Positions 16,930 through 25,659 of a DNA stretch of 64,000 nucleotides are shown here, one piece after another. The notes below the pieces were generated by a model that was not told the origin of the DNA, made no database searches, and saw nothing but the letters and a program-made list of their open reading frames with translations. The position numbers and the translations under genes are program-made. Positions within the stretch are counted from its first letter, which is position 1, and the number at the start of each line of letters is the position of its first letter. Source of the stretch: Faucicola osloensis_C (GTDB taxonomy: Bacteria; Pseudomonadota; Gammaproteobacteria; Pseudomonadales; Moraxellaceae); contig JABAHL010000003.1 in the NCBI GenBank assembly GCA_019353055.1, positions 1 to 64,000 of the forward strand. The letters run 5' to 3'.

Positions 16930-16994
16930 TTTAGGGCAAGTTTATTTAGAGTAAGCTGATTTAGAATAAGCTTATTTAGGGTAAGTTTATTTAG
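16930..16994 (+). repeat. Four tandem copies of a 15-bp repeat between bioF and hemJ
   Basis: Units TTTAGGGCAAGTTTA (16930-16944), TTTAGAGTAAGCTGA (16945-16959), TTTAGAATAAGCTTA (16960-16974) and TTTAGGGTAAGTTTA (16975-16989) follow one another without spacers, with a partial TTTAG at 16990-16994. It is a minisatellite-type array, not CRISPR. Confidence 0.95.
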
Positions 16995-17017
16995 TTGCAT
17001 CATCATCGGGGTAAGCA

Positions 17018-17461
17018 ATGACAGAATATTTTTTATGGTTTAAAGCTTGGCATGTGATTTCATTGGTGTGTTGGTTTGCCGCGATTTTTTATCTACCACG
17101 CTTGTTTGTCTATCATGCCATGAGTGCCGATAAAATCAGTCAAGAGCGATTTGCATTGATGGAGCGTAAACTGTATCGCGGCATCATGACACCTGCGATG
17201 ATTGCCACTTGGATTTTTGGCTTGTGCATGCTACTACCCAATTGGGACAGTTATAAAACCCAAGTTTGGCTACATATCAAGCTAGCCTGCGTCATTGCGT
17301 TGACGGTATATCATGTAGCTTGTGGTCGATTTCGCTTAAAACTCATTGACAACCCTAACTATAAAACCCATGTTTTTTGGCGGTGGTTTAATGAGGTGCC
17401 CGTGTTTATTTTGGTCGCCGTGGTGATTTTGGTGATTGTTAAACCGCAATTTGGCGCGTAA
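17018..17461 (+). CDS. hemJ: Protoporphyrinogen oxidase HemJ-type membrane protein
   Basis: The 147-residue four-helix membrane protein has the conserved opening WFKAWHVISLVCWFAAIFYLPRLF (motif region) with the histidine and arginine typical of HemJ (UPF0093), the oxygen-independent-of-HemG enzyme that converts protoporphyrinogen IX to protoporphyrin IX in heme synthesis. The family is the usual protoporphyrinogen oxidase in Moraxellaceae relatives. The start follows GGGGTAAGCA. It is convergent with the exonuclease gene, 44 bases away. Confidence 0.88.
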   Translation: MTEYFLWFKAWHVISLVCWFAAIFYLPRLFVYHAMSADKISQERFALMERKLYRGIMTPAMIATWIFGLCMLLPNWDSYKTQVWLHIKLACVIALTVYHVACGRFRLKLIDNPNYKTHVFWRWFNEVPVFILVAVVILVIVKPQFGA

Positions 17462-17505
17462 TCATTTTGACACTTGATAGGTTAAATCATAGCGCAAGGG
17501 CTCAA

Positions 17506-18216
17506 TCATAGAAGGTTGCCATGATTGCCTGCGCTATTTTCGGTGAGCGCAAGGTGTAAATACGGGTCAAGGTCAGCTTGTTTTAGCAGCCAATCAACAT
17601 AATCAGGCGGCAAGTCTTTAATGGCGACCCCTTTATGTTTGCCAAAGCGCATTACCGTGGGTTTTCGGGCATGTTCACTGGCTTGATACAGCTGTGCCAT
17701 ATCGGTGATGCGATGCTGAGAGCAGATAGCTTTTAATACCAAAAAGGTAAACCAAATATCGTATTTGGCACCATGCGCGAATTTGATATTTTTCTTGGCA
17801 ACCTGCGGCTCAAAAAAACACAGTAGCGCACCCAAACTATGGCTATCTAACTGCGGGAAAAAATGCCGCGCCAGTGCCAAAGTGCAAATACGCTTAATGT
17901 TTGATAAATCACATTTGGCATTGGTCAGCACGTCAGCATCAAAGTCGATATTGTGCCCAATGAGATACTCGCAGTCTTCTGGTAACTGAAAATCAGTATG
18001 CGGCGGCTTGTCTGCCACATCGTCGTCAAAAATCCCTGTGATGGCTTGGCTGCCCAAAGTAATTTTTTTGTGTGGGTTAAAGCGCTGCTCAAAGGCGTTG
18101 TGGGTCTGTAGTATCAGCTCGCCTGCTGGACTAAACACCACGCCAATGTAGGCGATTTCGGTCGCATGGGGCTCAACCAATCCATGCGCTTCTGTATCTA
18201 AAATATAACTACTCAT
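17506..18216 (-). CDS. DEDD-family 3'-5' exonuclease fused to a DUF3820 domain
   Basis: Residues 1-170 form a DnaQ/RNase T-like exonuclease: ILDTEAHG carries the DxE metal motif, HNIDFDADVL is motif II and HGAKYD supplies the HxxxxD-type motif III. The last 45 residues (VMRFGKHKGVAIKDLPPDYVDWLL region) are a DUF3820 domain, often found alone as a small protein of about 70 residues. The frame extends to a TTG at 18261, but the exonuclease motif begins right after the ATG at 18216, where AAGG lies very close upstream. Substrate unknown; DNA repair or RNA trimming are both possible. Confidence 0.8.
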   Translation of the reverse strand: MSSYILDTEAHGLVEPHATEIAYIGVVFSPAGELILQTHNAFEQRFNPHKKITLGSQAITGIFDDDVADKPPHTDFQLPEDCEYLIGHNIDFDADVLTNAKCDLSNIKRICTLALARHFFPQLDSHSLGALLCFFEPQVAKKNIKFAHGAKYDIWFTFLVLKAICSQHRITDMAQLYQASEHARKPTVMRFGKHKGVAIKDLPPDYVDWLLKQADLDPYLHLALTENSAGNHGNLL

Positions 18217-18291
18217 AACCTTAAAACTTACTAAATCACTCAATTCACCAGTTGTAGCCAATCATCATACACGATTTGGCGATAGCTTCCT

Positions 18292-18354
18292 TAGGTTTTC
18301 AGTATCTTGAGTTCTCGCTATTCTAGGTTTTAAGTATCTTATTTTCAGTATCTT
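18292..18354. repeat. Degenerate direct repeats upstream of the exonuclease gene
   Basis: TAGGTTTTCAGTATCTT (18292-18308), TAGGTTTTAAGTATCTT (18324-18340) and ATTTTCAGTATCTT (18341-18354) are near-identical copies in the 231-base gap between the exonuclease and the Trk gene. Confidence 0.85.
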
Positions 18355-18420
18355 GGGTACACCAACAGCTGTCTAAAGGTTCTGCTTGGTCTTTGCTGCT
18401 GCGCCAATCCTGTTAAATTA

Positions 18421-18462
18421 GCCAACTTAGCCAATAAGGGCGCCAACTTAACCAACAAGGGT
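18421..18462. repeat. 21-bp tandem duplication spanning the stop codon of the Trk gene
   Basis: Two 21-bp units, 18421-18441 and 18442-18462, differ at only three positions. The second unit contains the last codons and stop of the Trk subunit gene (stop at 18448-18450), so the 3' end of the gene has been copied into the downstream spacer. Confidence 0.9.
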
Positions 18463-19845
18463 ATGGGTCTCAGGATAACGAATACGGGTCGGTTTAGGGG
18501 TGGCGATAAAATACGCCAAGGTTAATGGTCCAAGACGCCCCATATACATCATAAACATAATCACACATTGCCCAGGCTCACTCAATGTCGGGGTGAAATT
18601 TCGCGATAAACCGACGGTTGCCGATGCCGATATCACTTCAAATAAAATATCAGTCAAATGCCCTTCTGGCTCAAATATGGTTAAAATAAACGCCGCTAAA
18701 GCAATCATCAAAATCGAGGTGCTCATCACCGCAAACGATTTTTTTACCAAGTGATCAGAGATAGCACGATGAAAAATCGTCACTTGCGGGTGCTGACGCA
18801 AATATGCCCTAGTCGATGCTAGGATAACCACAAAGGTACCGATTTTGATACCGCCACCTGTGGACATTGAGCCTGCACCAATAAACATCAATATAAAGGT
18901 CAATAACGTACTGGCATCTGTCACTTGACTATAATCAACATTATTAAAACCTGCGGTACGTGACGTCACCGCCATAAACCAAGACGCAAACCACTGCCCA
19001 GCTTCGCTCAATCCGCCAATGGTTTTGGCGTTATGACGCTCAAGTAACCAATACATCATACAACCAATGATATTGAGCGCTAACGTGCCCAAAATCATGA
19101 CCTTGGTGTGCAGGGTAAATTTTTGCCAGCGCTTGTGTTTGATGATATCTAAAATCACCAAAAACCCGATACCGCCTGTGATAATCAGCAAACTTATGAT
19201 AAAACTAATCATCGGCTGGTGCACATAGGCAGTCATATTGTTGCCATTTAGCGCAAAACCTGCATTGTTAAATGCTGAGATACACAGAAAAAACGCTTCA
19301 TACATCGCATCTTTTAGCCCTTTTAGCGGTGCTAAAAATAGCGTTAACCCTAAAAAACCCAAGCCCTCGGTGATAAAGGCAATTTTGATAACTGCTTTGG
19401 CTGTACTGCCAATTTGGTTGCTATGAGTACCCAACGCTTCTTGCGCCGTGATTGAGCCGGATAATCCCATTTTACCTTGCAAACTGGTCAATACCAAAAT
19501 TGCAAAGGTCATAAAGCCTAGACCACCAAATTGAATCAGCGCTGCAATCACCAGTTGTCCAAACGTGGTATAGTTAGCGGTATCTACGACATTTAGCCCC
19601 GTGACGGTAACCGCAGAGGTCGCGGTAAAGGCTGCCGCTAGGATACTAATCGGCTGAACCGTTGCGATTGGCAATGACAGCAAAACCGTACCCATCACGA
19701 TTAACGCTAAAAACCCCAAGGACAAAATAGCAGGCGAGGACAACTGCAGTCCCTGTTTGGTAGGCGGCTCTAGGTCATGAGTACTGGATTTTGATTTATC
19801 AACAATTTTTGGTTTGTCGCCTTTTTTGACTTCACGAAACGGCAT
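18448..19845 (-). CDS. TrkH/KtrB-family potassium uptake channel subunit
   Basis: Integral membrane K+ translocating subunit of 465 residues. It has the repeated membrane-pore-membrane layout of the Trk/Ktr/HKT superfamily with selectivity-loop glycines (TSAVTVTGLNV, SAFNNAGFAL, VTSRTAGFNNV, SASATVGLSRN). The length and SRTAGFNNVD segment fit KtrB rather than E. coli TrkH. The ATG follows TAGGTGTAGAT. It lies 37-plus bases downstream of a TrkA-N protein gene on the same strand, so the two probably form a Ktr-type system in which the soluble subunit gates the channel. Confidence 0.88.
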   Translation of the reverse strand: MPFREVKKGDKPKIVDKSKSSTHDLEPPTKQGLQLSSPAILSLGFLALIVMGTVLLSLPIATVQPISILAAAFTATSAVTVTGLNVVDTANYTTFGQLVIAALIQFGGLGFMTFAILVLTSLQGKMGLSGSITAQEALGTHSNQIGSTAKAVIKIAFITEGLGFLGLTLFLAPLKGLKDAMYEAFFLCISAFNNAGFALNGNNMTAYVHQPMISFIISLLIITGGIGFLVILDIIKHKRWQKFTLHTKVMILGTLALNIIGCMMYWLLERHNAKTIGGLSEAGQWFASWFMAVTSRTAGFNNVDYSQVTDASTLLTFILMFIGAGSMSTGGGIKIGTFVVILASTRAYLRQHPQVTIFHRAISDHLVKKSFAVMSTSILMIALAAFILTIFEPEGHLTDILFEVISASATVGLSRNFTPTLSEPGQCVIMFMMYMGRLGPLTLAYFIATPKPTRIRYPETHTLVG

Positions 19846-19882
19846 ATCTACACCTAATTACTTTTTTTGCGTGAGTGATGGG

Positions 19883-20542
19883 CTAAATAGCAGTTTGGCG
19901 AATGACTTTAGCAAGGCGACGCAGCGCTTGGGTATCACCACCTACTACCAATTTATCCCCACCTTGAAAGAAAAAGCCATCGGGTAATTGGTTAAAGATT
20001 TGCTGGTTGCGTTTTAGCATGATAAAGGTAATATCGGGATGGCTGTGTTGTACATCCGACCACGGGTGCCCTCGCCACTGCTCAGGTGGGTCTAAACGAA
20101 CCAAAAACTGCTCGTCGCCCAATGCCATGTATTGTTTGACCATCGGATAGTTCATCTTTTGGGCAATACGAATCCCCATGTCTTGTTCGGGGTGAATAAT
20201 ATTATTCACGCCTAAGCTTTTTAGGATTTGGTGATGGGAGTCGGTTTTGGCTTTCACCCATAGGTTTTGTACGTTCAGGCTTAGTAGGTTGAGTGTACAT
20301 AGCAAGCTGGCTTCAAGGTTATCACCAATGCTGACGAGCACGCCGTCAAAACTTGCAAGGTCAAGCTCTTCTATGGTGTCTTTGTCGGTGGCGTCAGCAA
20401 TCACGGCACGGGTGACATGTTCACTGATGTCATCGACCAGTTTTTCATCAATATCAATCGCTAGGACTTGGTTGCCTAATTTTTCAAGCTCTTTAGCGCA
20501 GGTAATACCAAAAACACCCAGTCCAACAATGGCAAATTGCAT
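19883..20542 (-). CDS. TrkA/KtrA-type RCK regulatory subunit of potassium uptake
   Basis: Cytosolic nucleotide-binding regulator of 219 residues. The N-terminus MQFAIVGLGVFGITCAKELE has the GxGxxG Rossmann motif, an Asp after the second strand (LAIDIDE) and the DATD segment, followed by an RCK_C domain (VRLDPPEQWRGHPWSD region). One RCK unit makes it KtrA-like; E. coli TrkA has two. The frame opens further upstream, but the ATG at 20542 has AAAGGA before it. It is upstream of, and co-oriented with, the channel subunit gene. Confidence 0.88.
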   Translation of the reverse strand: MQFAIVGLGVFGITCAKELEKLGNQVLAIDIDEKLVDDISEHVTRAVIADATDKDTIEELDLASFDGVLVSIGDNLEASLLCTLNLLSLNVQNLWVKAKTDSHHQILKSLGVNNIIHPEQDMGIRIAQKMNYPMVKQYMALGDEQFLVRLDPPEQWRGHPWSDVQHSHPDITFIMLKRNQQIFNQLPDGFFFQGGDKLVVGGDTQALRRLAKVIRQTAI

Positions 20543-20617
20543 TTTGATTTTTCCTTTCTTAGCCCATTTCTTGAGCAAATTTTTTTAAATCATTAATACA
20601 GATAACATATTTTCTCA

Positions 20618-21394
20618 TTATTTTTTAGCGCGCTGACGACTGGCTTCATACAGTACCATGCCAGTGGCAACACTAACATTTAAGCTTTGGATTTGCCCAT
20701 GTTCATTGCCAGGCATCGGGATATAAACGAGCTGATCGCAGGTATCTGCGGTCAAACGGCGAATACCATCACCTTCTGAGCCCATCACAATCGCCACATC
20801 ACCTGTCAAATCACAGTCTTGCACGGGCTTTGCCGTGTCATCGAGTGCCGTACCAAACACAAACACCCCTTGTTTTTTGATGTCAGTGAGCGTACGCGCA
20901 AGATTAGTGACTTGGATAAAAGGAATTAACTCCACCGCACCGACGGCGACTTTTGCCACAGCTGGGGTGATGCTTGAGCTATGATTTTTGGGAATAATGA
21001 CGGCTGAGACGCCCATTGCTACGGCGGTACGCAAACACGCGCCAAGGTTGTTCGGGTCGGTGATTTGATCAAGCACCAGTAGTAATAGCGGTTTTCGCTC
21101 GGCTTGGTGTTTGTCAACTAAGTATTTGAGATCTGCCTCATCTTGGAGTTCAGCAGGGCGGGCTTGCAATACTACGCCTTGATGCTGCGGACTTTCTGCA
21201 AGTTTGGTGAGTTTGTCTTTGGCGCTGATTTGTATCGCAATCCCGTAGGTTTGGGCAAGCTCGGTGATGTTGGCTACCGTGGCATCATCTTGTTTTTTAC
21301 CGTCTTGAATAAAGAGTGTCAACCCATCGATACCGCGGTGTTGCAAGATGGATTGCACGGCATGAATGCCATAAAAATAACTCGGTTTTGCCAT
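20618..21394 (-). CDS. rlmB: 23S rRNA (guanosine-2'-O-)-methyltransferase RlmB
   Basis: SPOUT-class methyltransferase that modifies the ribose of G2251 in the ribosomal P loop. The 258-residue protein has the N-terminal substrate-binding L30e-like domain (FYGIHAVQSIL), the LDQITDPNNLGACLRTA motif 1, VMGSEGDGIRRL motif 2 and the trefoil-knot IPMPGNEHGQIQSLNVSVA motif 3. Start ATG with AGGG upstream. Monocistronic as far as I can see. Confidence 0.93.
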   Translation of the reverse strand: MAKPSYFYGIHAVQSILQHRGIDGLTLFIQDGKKQDDATVANITELAQTYGIAIQISAKDKLTKLAESPQHQGVVLQARPAELQDEADLKYLVDKHQAERKPLLLLVLDQITDPNNLGACLRTAVAMGVSAVIIPKNHSSSITPAVAKVAVGAVELIPFIQVTNLARTLTDIKKQGVFVFGTALDDTAKPVQDCDLTGDVAIVMGSEGDGIRRLTADTCDQLVYIPMPGNEHGQIQSLNVSVATGMVLYEASRQRAKK

Positions 21395-21454
21395 GATTGA
21401 TGACCCTTTTTTCGATTTTATATTTGCCTTGCCCCTAGCCTTGTATATTATTCG

Positions 21455-21793
21455 CTAGCCTTCTAGGTGGCAAATGTACTGCACGACTGCTTCATTACGT
21501 AGCTCATAACTGCTATGCCCTTCGACCAAGAACGCTTGACCGGCACGGTAATAAGTAAATTCTTCCTCGCCTGCCAGTTTGACTTCACACTCGCCTGCCA
21601 AAATTTCGATACGTTCAGATGAGTCGGTTTTAAATTCATAGACTGGCACATCGGCATCACAAGGCAGCACGATTCCTAGCATTTTTTTGCGTCCATCTTC
21701 AAACCAAACGGTTCGACTAAAAGTACGACCTTCATAGTAAACATTCGCTATTTTTTCTACCGATACATGGTCGAAACGATTAGGTGACGTCAT
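21455..21793 (-). CDS. ppnP: Pyrimidine/purine nucleoside phosphorylase (DUF1255 cupin)
   Basis: Small cupin of 112 residues, the size expected for the PpnP/YaiE family, which splits nucleosides with phosphate. The family block GIVLPCDADVPVYEFKTDSSE (motif region), SSERIEILAGECEV and the C-terminal EGHSSYELR are visible. A longer open frame exists, but the ATG at 21793 has a perfect AAGGAG seven bases upstream. Confidence 0.9.
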   Translation of the reverse strand: MTSPNRFDHVSVEKIANVYYEGRTFSRTVWFEDGRKKMLGIVLPCDADVPVYEFKTDSSERIEILAGECEVKLAGEEEFTYYRAGQAFLVEGHSSYELRNEAVVQYICHLEG

Positions 21794-22370
21794 GAGATTC
21801 TCCTTAAAATACACAGTCAGTTGACTTGATAACGCTGCCTTATTATAAAAAATTATAAAGAATGGCAGGTCGTTTTGCGGCAACCCGCTTTTTTTAGTCG
21901 ACAAATGGGTTTTATAATCAAACGCAGTCCGTGACTTGTCGCAATCAGCCAATGATATTGCCGATAGATTGTTAACGGTTGATAAAAAATTATGTTCCGT
22001 TATCCTTATGCAGACGTTGTTTAGACCAATAGGATATCATCAAATTTAGTCAACTTTTATGACAATCTATTATAACAATCTATGTTTTATGACAATCGAT
22101 GAAACCGCCCTTAACTTAACTAGGCGAAGATTGCTAGACACAGATACCCATCAAAGATAGCCAGCTGACGGAAATTTGGATTTTTGCGTTGCTTATTTTG
22201 TAATTGTCCCAATTATGCTATTGTTTAGTGTGAAACAGCTAGATGGAATTTTTACTGATTTTTGAAGACTTGTCTAGGATTATTGTGAGCTTTTCATGAC
22301 AAGGTTACAATAAAGTTTTTGCAAATTTGACCGCCAATGTGCCACTCTTAACATCAATGATAGGATTGAT
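21794..22370. promoter_or_regulatory. Divergent intergenic region between ppnP and recN
   Basis: About 577 bases without an ORF. Two closely spaced minus-strand TATAAT boxes (21852-21857 and 21842-21847) lie about 50-60 bases upstream of ppnP and are good -10 candidates. Further right, two copies of TTTTATGACAATC (22055-22067 and 22085-22097) form a direct repeat with a 30-base period. No LexA-type operator is recognised in front of recN. Confidence 0.45.
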
Positions 22371-24077
22371 ATGCTGACACAGTTAACCTTACAAAATTTA
22401 GCACTCGTCACCAATGCTGAGATTGAGATGAATGCTGGATTTAACATTATTACTGGCGAGACAGGTGCTGGTAAATCACTATTGCTTGACGCCTTGACCT
22501 TGTGCGTGGGTGGTCGTAGTGATGCAGGTTTGATTCGGCATGGACAGACCACGGCAGACGCTTTTGCAGAATTTAATATCCGTCAATTACCCGAAGTCAT
22601 GGCATGGCTGAGCGAGCAAAATTACCCATTTGAAGACGATACGCTGCTGATTCGCCGGCAACTTGCCAATCAAAACGGTACGCTTCGTAGTAAAGCTTGG
22701 CTCAATGGCATGCCCATTAGTATGAATGAGCTTAGAACTTTGGGTGGGTTACTGGTCAATATTCACAGCCAACATGCCCAGCAAAGTTTGCTGCGTCCGC
22801 AGTTTGTGATGGAATGGCTGGATAGTGCCACGGGCTTAAATAGCCAAGCAAGTGATGTTAAACAAGCTTTTTTGCAGTATGAACGTCTTAAGTCACAAGC
22901 CGCGCAGCACGCCAAAGACGAGCAATTGCGCCAACAGCAAATTCAGCTACTGAGTAATCAATTAGCCGATATTGAGCCAATTGCCACTGTCTTATACAGT
23001 GAACTTGAAGCTGAATACGATGAATTATCTAACCTTGAAAACCTCATGCAGCAAGCCGCCTTGTCGGTGCAACTACTGGATAATGACAGTGATGAGCCCG
23101 ATGTGGTAAGCCTGCTTAATCGGGCGATTAAACTGTGTGAAGCGCAGACCGAGCTTAGCCAAACCTATGCTGATTGTGTTGAACAGTTGTACTCAGCACA
23201 TACCCAAATCGCTGAAGTCGCTAGTACCCTGAGCAATTATGCCGAAGGGCAAAGCCTTGACCCCAAGCGGTTAGCACTACTTGATGAGCAGTTATCGACG
23301 TTCCACCGACTGGCGCGTAAATATCACACCACCCCCGAAAGCCTTGTTGCAGACAGCCAAGCCTGGCAACAGCAATTAGATGATTTGCAATCGGTGATGT
23401 CGCCTGAAGCGATGGCAGAGCAAATTGAACAAGCTTATCAAGCCTACTTGCAAAAAGCCCAAGCGTTGGATGACAGTCGCCAAGCCAATGCCACGACGTT
23501 AGCTGAAGCCCTAGTCGCACGGTTAAAAGCATTGGCACTGCCCAATGTGCAAGCAGCATTTGAATTTACCCCACTTGATAAACCGCAAAGTATCGGGTTA
23601 TCGCAAATTGAACTACTATTTAGTGCCAATGTCGGTATGCCGATGCAACCGATTCACAAAATCGCCTCAGGCGGTGAATTATCACGGTTAGCCCTTATCA
23701 TGCAAGTCATTGATGCACAAGGGGTTTGCCGTAATACGACCACCGATATGGCAACCACCACCCGTCAGTTATTGGTATTTGATGAAGTGGATGTGGGTAT
23801 CAGTGGTGGCACGGCGCAAGTGGTGGGCGAGTTACTACGTGAGCTGGGTGAAGAACAGCAAATCATTGCTATCACTCACCAATCGCAAGTCGCGGCACAA
23901 GCCCATCAGCATATTTTGGTGTACAAAACCCAGCAAGAGAAAGCCCAGTCTCACTTAAAAATCCTGTCGGGCGATGACCAAGTGCAGGAATTAGCGCGCA
24001 TGTCGGGCGGGGTCAATATCACCGAAGACACGCTCAAACACGCGCGTAGCTTGCTAGCAAGTCGCCGTGTCAGTTAA
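22371..24077 (+). CDS. recN: DNA repair protein RecN
   Basis: SMC-like ATPase that gathers broken DNA ends during recombinational repair. The 568-residue protein has the Walker A GETGAGKSLLLDAL near the N-terminus, a Gln/Leu/Ala-rich coiled-coil middle, the ABC signature SGGELSRLAL, Walker B LLVFDEVDVGISGG and the ITHQSQVAAQA switch. Length is normal. The ATG follows TAGGA. It is the first gene of a rightward series but is separated from the next gene by an 88-base repeat-containing spacer. Confidence 0.96.
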   Translation: MLTQLTLQNLALVTNAEIEMNAGFNIITGETGAGKSLLLDALTLCVGGRSDAGLIRHGQTTADAFAEFNIRQLPEVMAWLSEQNYPFEDDTLLIRRQLANQNGTLRSKAWLNGMPISMNELRTLGGLLVNIHSQHAQQSLLRPQFVMEWLDSATGLNSQASDVKQAFLQYERLKSQAAQHAKDEQLRQQQIQLLSNQLADIEPIATVLYSELEAEYDELSNLENLMQQAALSVQLLDNDSDEPDVVSLLNRAIKLCEAQTELSQTYADCVEQLYSAHTQIAEVASTLSNYAEGQSLDPKRLALLDEQLSTFHRLARKYHTTPESLVADSQAWQQQLDDLQSVMSPEAMAEQIEQAYQAYLQKAQALDDSRQANATTLAEALVARLKALALPNVQAAFEFTPLDKPQSIGLSQIELLFSANVGMPMQPIHKIASGGELSRLALIMQVIDAQGVCRNTTTDMATTTRQLLVFDEVDVGISGGTAQVVGELLRELGEEQQIIAITHQSQVAAQAHQHILVYKTQQEKAQSHLKILSGDDQVQELARMSGGVNITEDTLKHARSLLASRRVS

Positions 24078-24094
24078 TTTAACCTTGCTTGTCG

Positions 24095-24158
24095 CTTTTT
24101 ATGTTTATCATTTTTAATGCTTATTGTTTTTAATGTTTGCCGCTTTTAATTAGGTATG
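24095..24158 (+). repeat. Tandem 16-bp repeats between recN and algH
   Basis: Units CTTTTTATGTTTATCA (24095-24110), TTTTTAATGCTTATTG (24111-24126), TTTTTAATGTTTGCCG (24127-24142) and a decayed CTTTTAATTAGGTATG (24143-24158) run head to tail and end just before the algH start codon. Confidence 0.85.
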
Positions 24159-24165
24159 CCACTGA

Positions 24166-24732
24166 ATGTCAAAAAACCAAAATCTTACCAACCATTTTTT
24201 GATAGCCTCGCCCAATATTGACGGCGGGATTTTCTATCAATCTTTGGTCTATATTTGCCGTCAAGACCAACAAGGCACGTTAGGACTGGTAGTTAACAAA
24301 CCCATCGAAACCAGCAACGTCGCCAAATTGTTTGAAGAATTAAATATTGATGTGACAATCACCGACTTGCACCGAAAATCACCTTTAGATGGGGGTCCCA
24401 TGAACCCGGAAGTTGGGTTTGTGCTGCATACGGGACAGCCTGATTGGGTATCTTCGTTTGCCATCACCGAAAACGTCTGTATCACCACTAGCAAGGATAT
24501 TTTACAAAGTATCGCCAATGGTCAAGGCGTTGAGCATTTTGAGCTTTGTCTGGGTCATGCCAGCTGGGGAAAAGGGCAGCTAGAAGAAGAAATCAACCAA
24601 GGCGATTGGTTTGTTTTGCCGGCATCAATGGGGCTATTGTTTGATATCGACCATCAGACTCGCTGGCAAGTCGCCGCTCAGCAGTTGGGCGTTGATTTTA
24701 ACAAACTGAGTACGGATATCGGGCATGCTTAA
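24166..24732 (+). CDS. YqgE/AlgH-family protein
   Basis: Conserved protein of 188 residues, function not established in most organisms. Family signatures: NHFLIASPNI, GGIFYQSLVYIC, GTLGLVVNKP, LDGGPMNPEVGFVLH and LGHASWGKGQLEEEI. In Pseudomonas the homologue AlgH was linked to alginate control. It overlaps ruvX by eight bases, the usual algH-ruvX pairing in gammaproteobacteria, which supports both calls. Confidence 0.92.
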   Translation: MSKNQNLTNHFLIASPNIDGGIFYQSLVYICRQDQQGTLGLVVNKPIETSNVAKLFEELNIDVTITDLHRKSPLDGGPMNPEVGFVLHTGQPDWVSSFAITENVCITTSKDILQSIANGQGVEHFELCLGHASWGKGQLEEEINQGDWFVLPASMGLLFDIDHQTRWQVAAQQLGVDFNKLSTDIGHA

Positions 24733-25210
24733 CCTGACTATGGCACAAGATACCCATCACACCCACACTATCGAAACAGTGATGGGGCTTGATTTTGGCA
24801 TCGCAAAAATGGGTATCGCCTTGGGCAATACTCTAACCCAAACCGCAAGCCCATTGATGCAGTTTAAAATGGATAATGGCAAACCCAATTGGGATGAATT
24901 GCTAAAAATTATCGAGTCATGGCAAGTGAGCAGCATCATCATCGGTTTGCCGCTGAATATGGATGGCACTGCATCTGAGCTTGGCAATCGTGCCAAAAAA
25001 TTCGCTCGTAGGCTTAAACACCAGCTCGAAGAAGCGCATCGACCACGCCGGATTATTTTGGCAGATGAGCGCTTAACTAGCCGTGAAGCCAAAAATTTGG
25101 CTTGGGAATATGGGCTAATCAAAAGTGACAAAGAGCCGATTGATAGTATCGCCTCGGCAATTATGCTTGGCAGTTGGCTTAGAAGTGGCGAAAGGGAGCT
25201 GTTATCATGA
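24725..25210 (+). CDS. ruvX: Putative Holliday junction resolvase / pre-16S rRNA nuclease (YqgF)
   Basis: RNase H-fold nuclease of 161 residues thought to process the 5' end of 16S rRNA. GLDFGIAKMGIALGN holds the first catalytic Asp, IIIGLPLNMDGT and DERLTSREA are family blocks, and DSIASAIML carries the C-terminal Asp. Either ATG at 24725 (overlapping algH) or 24740 could start translation. The stop overlaps the next start as ATGA. Confidence 0.93.
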   Translation: MLNLTMAQDTHHTHTIETVMGLDFGIAKMGIALGNTLTQTASPLMQFKMDNGKPNWDELLKIIESWQVSSIIIGLPLNMDGTASELGNRAKKFARRLKHQLEEAHRPRRIILADERLTSREAKNLAWEYGLIKSDKEPIDSIASAIMLGSWLRSGERELLS

Positions 25211-25659
25211 CTCAATTGAATGCACCTGCTACGCCAACGACCAAAGGCTTTTCTACCCCTGTTATTGGTTTGATTGAGCACGCACAGCGACTCAACAAAT
25301 GGTCAATTTATCTGCTTTATTTGGCAATTGCGCTATTTTTATTATTTGGTACCCTAAAGAGTTTGTCAAAGTTTAAGGACAGTCAAACGATTTATACTTT
25401 GTTTCATTGGGTGCCTTACGGACTCGTTGGACTGACCATACCGCTATCCTGCTATGTGGCGTTTATTTTATACCGTTACCGTTTAAGCCAGCCGAGCATG
25501 CTTGCGCTGTGTATCGGTATGGGATTTGGCTTGTTTGTTATCAGTAGCTATGTCGCCCTAGCCGCTTGGATTGGGGTGGCGTTTATGTTTAAAGCCAATT
25601 TAACCCGTTTTTTTAATTTTATCCAAGAAAGTCGACAAACAGAGAATCAACATGCCTGA
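25207..25659 (+). CDS. Four-helix membrane protein of unknown function in the ruvX operon
   Basis: Not recognised. The 150-residue protein has a polar N-terminal 30 residues followed by about four transmembrane segments (approximately 35-52, 66-88, 95-115 and 118-132) and a short polar tail. It overlaps ruvX by four bases and tusA by eight, so it is surely translated with them. Nothing in the sequence points to a substrate or enzymatic role. Confidence 0.75.
   Translation: MTQLNAPATPTTKGFSTPVIGLIEHAQRLNKWSIYLLYLAIALFLLFGTLKSLSKFKDSQTIYTLFHWVPYGLVGLTIPLSCYVAFILYRYRLSQPSMLALCIGMGFGLFVISSYVALAAWIGVAFMFKANLTRFFNFIQESRQTENQHA

Noticed and set aside
16930..16994. Possible CRISPR array
   Set aside because: The 15-bp units follow each other directly with no unique spacers, and no cas genes are present.
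22371..22552. LexA-type SOS box in front of recN
   Set aside because: I see no CTGTN8ACAG-like palindrome in the spacer; Moraxellaceae also commonly lack LexA.
24757..25281. ORF of 174 codons opposite ruvX
   Set aside because: It mirrors ruvX and overlaps the tightly packed operon; no sign of translation.
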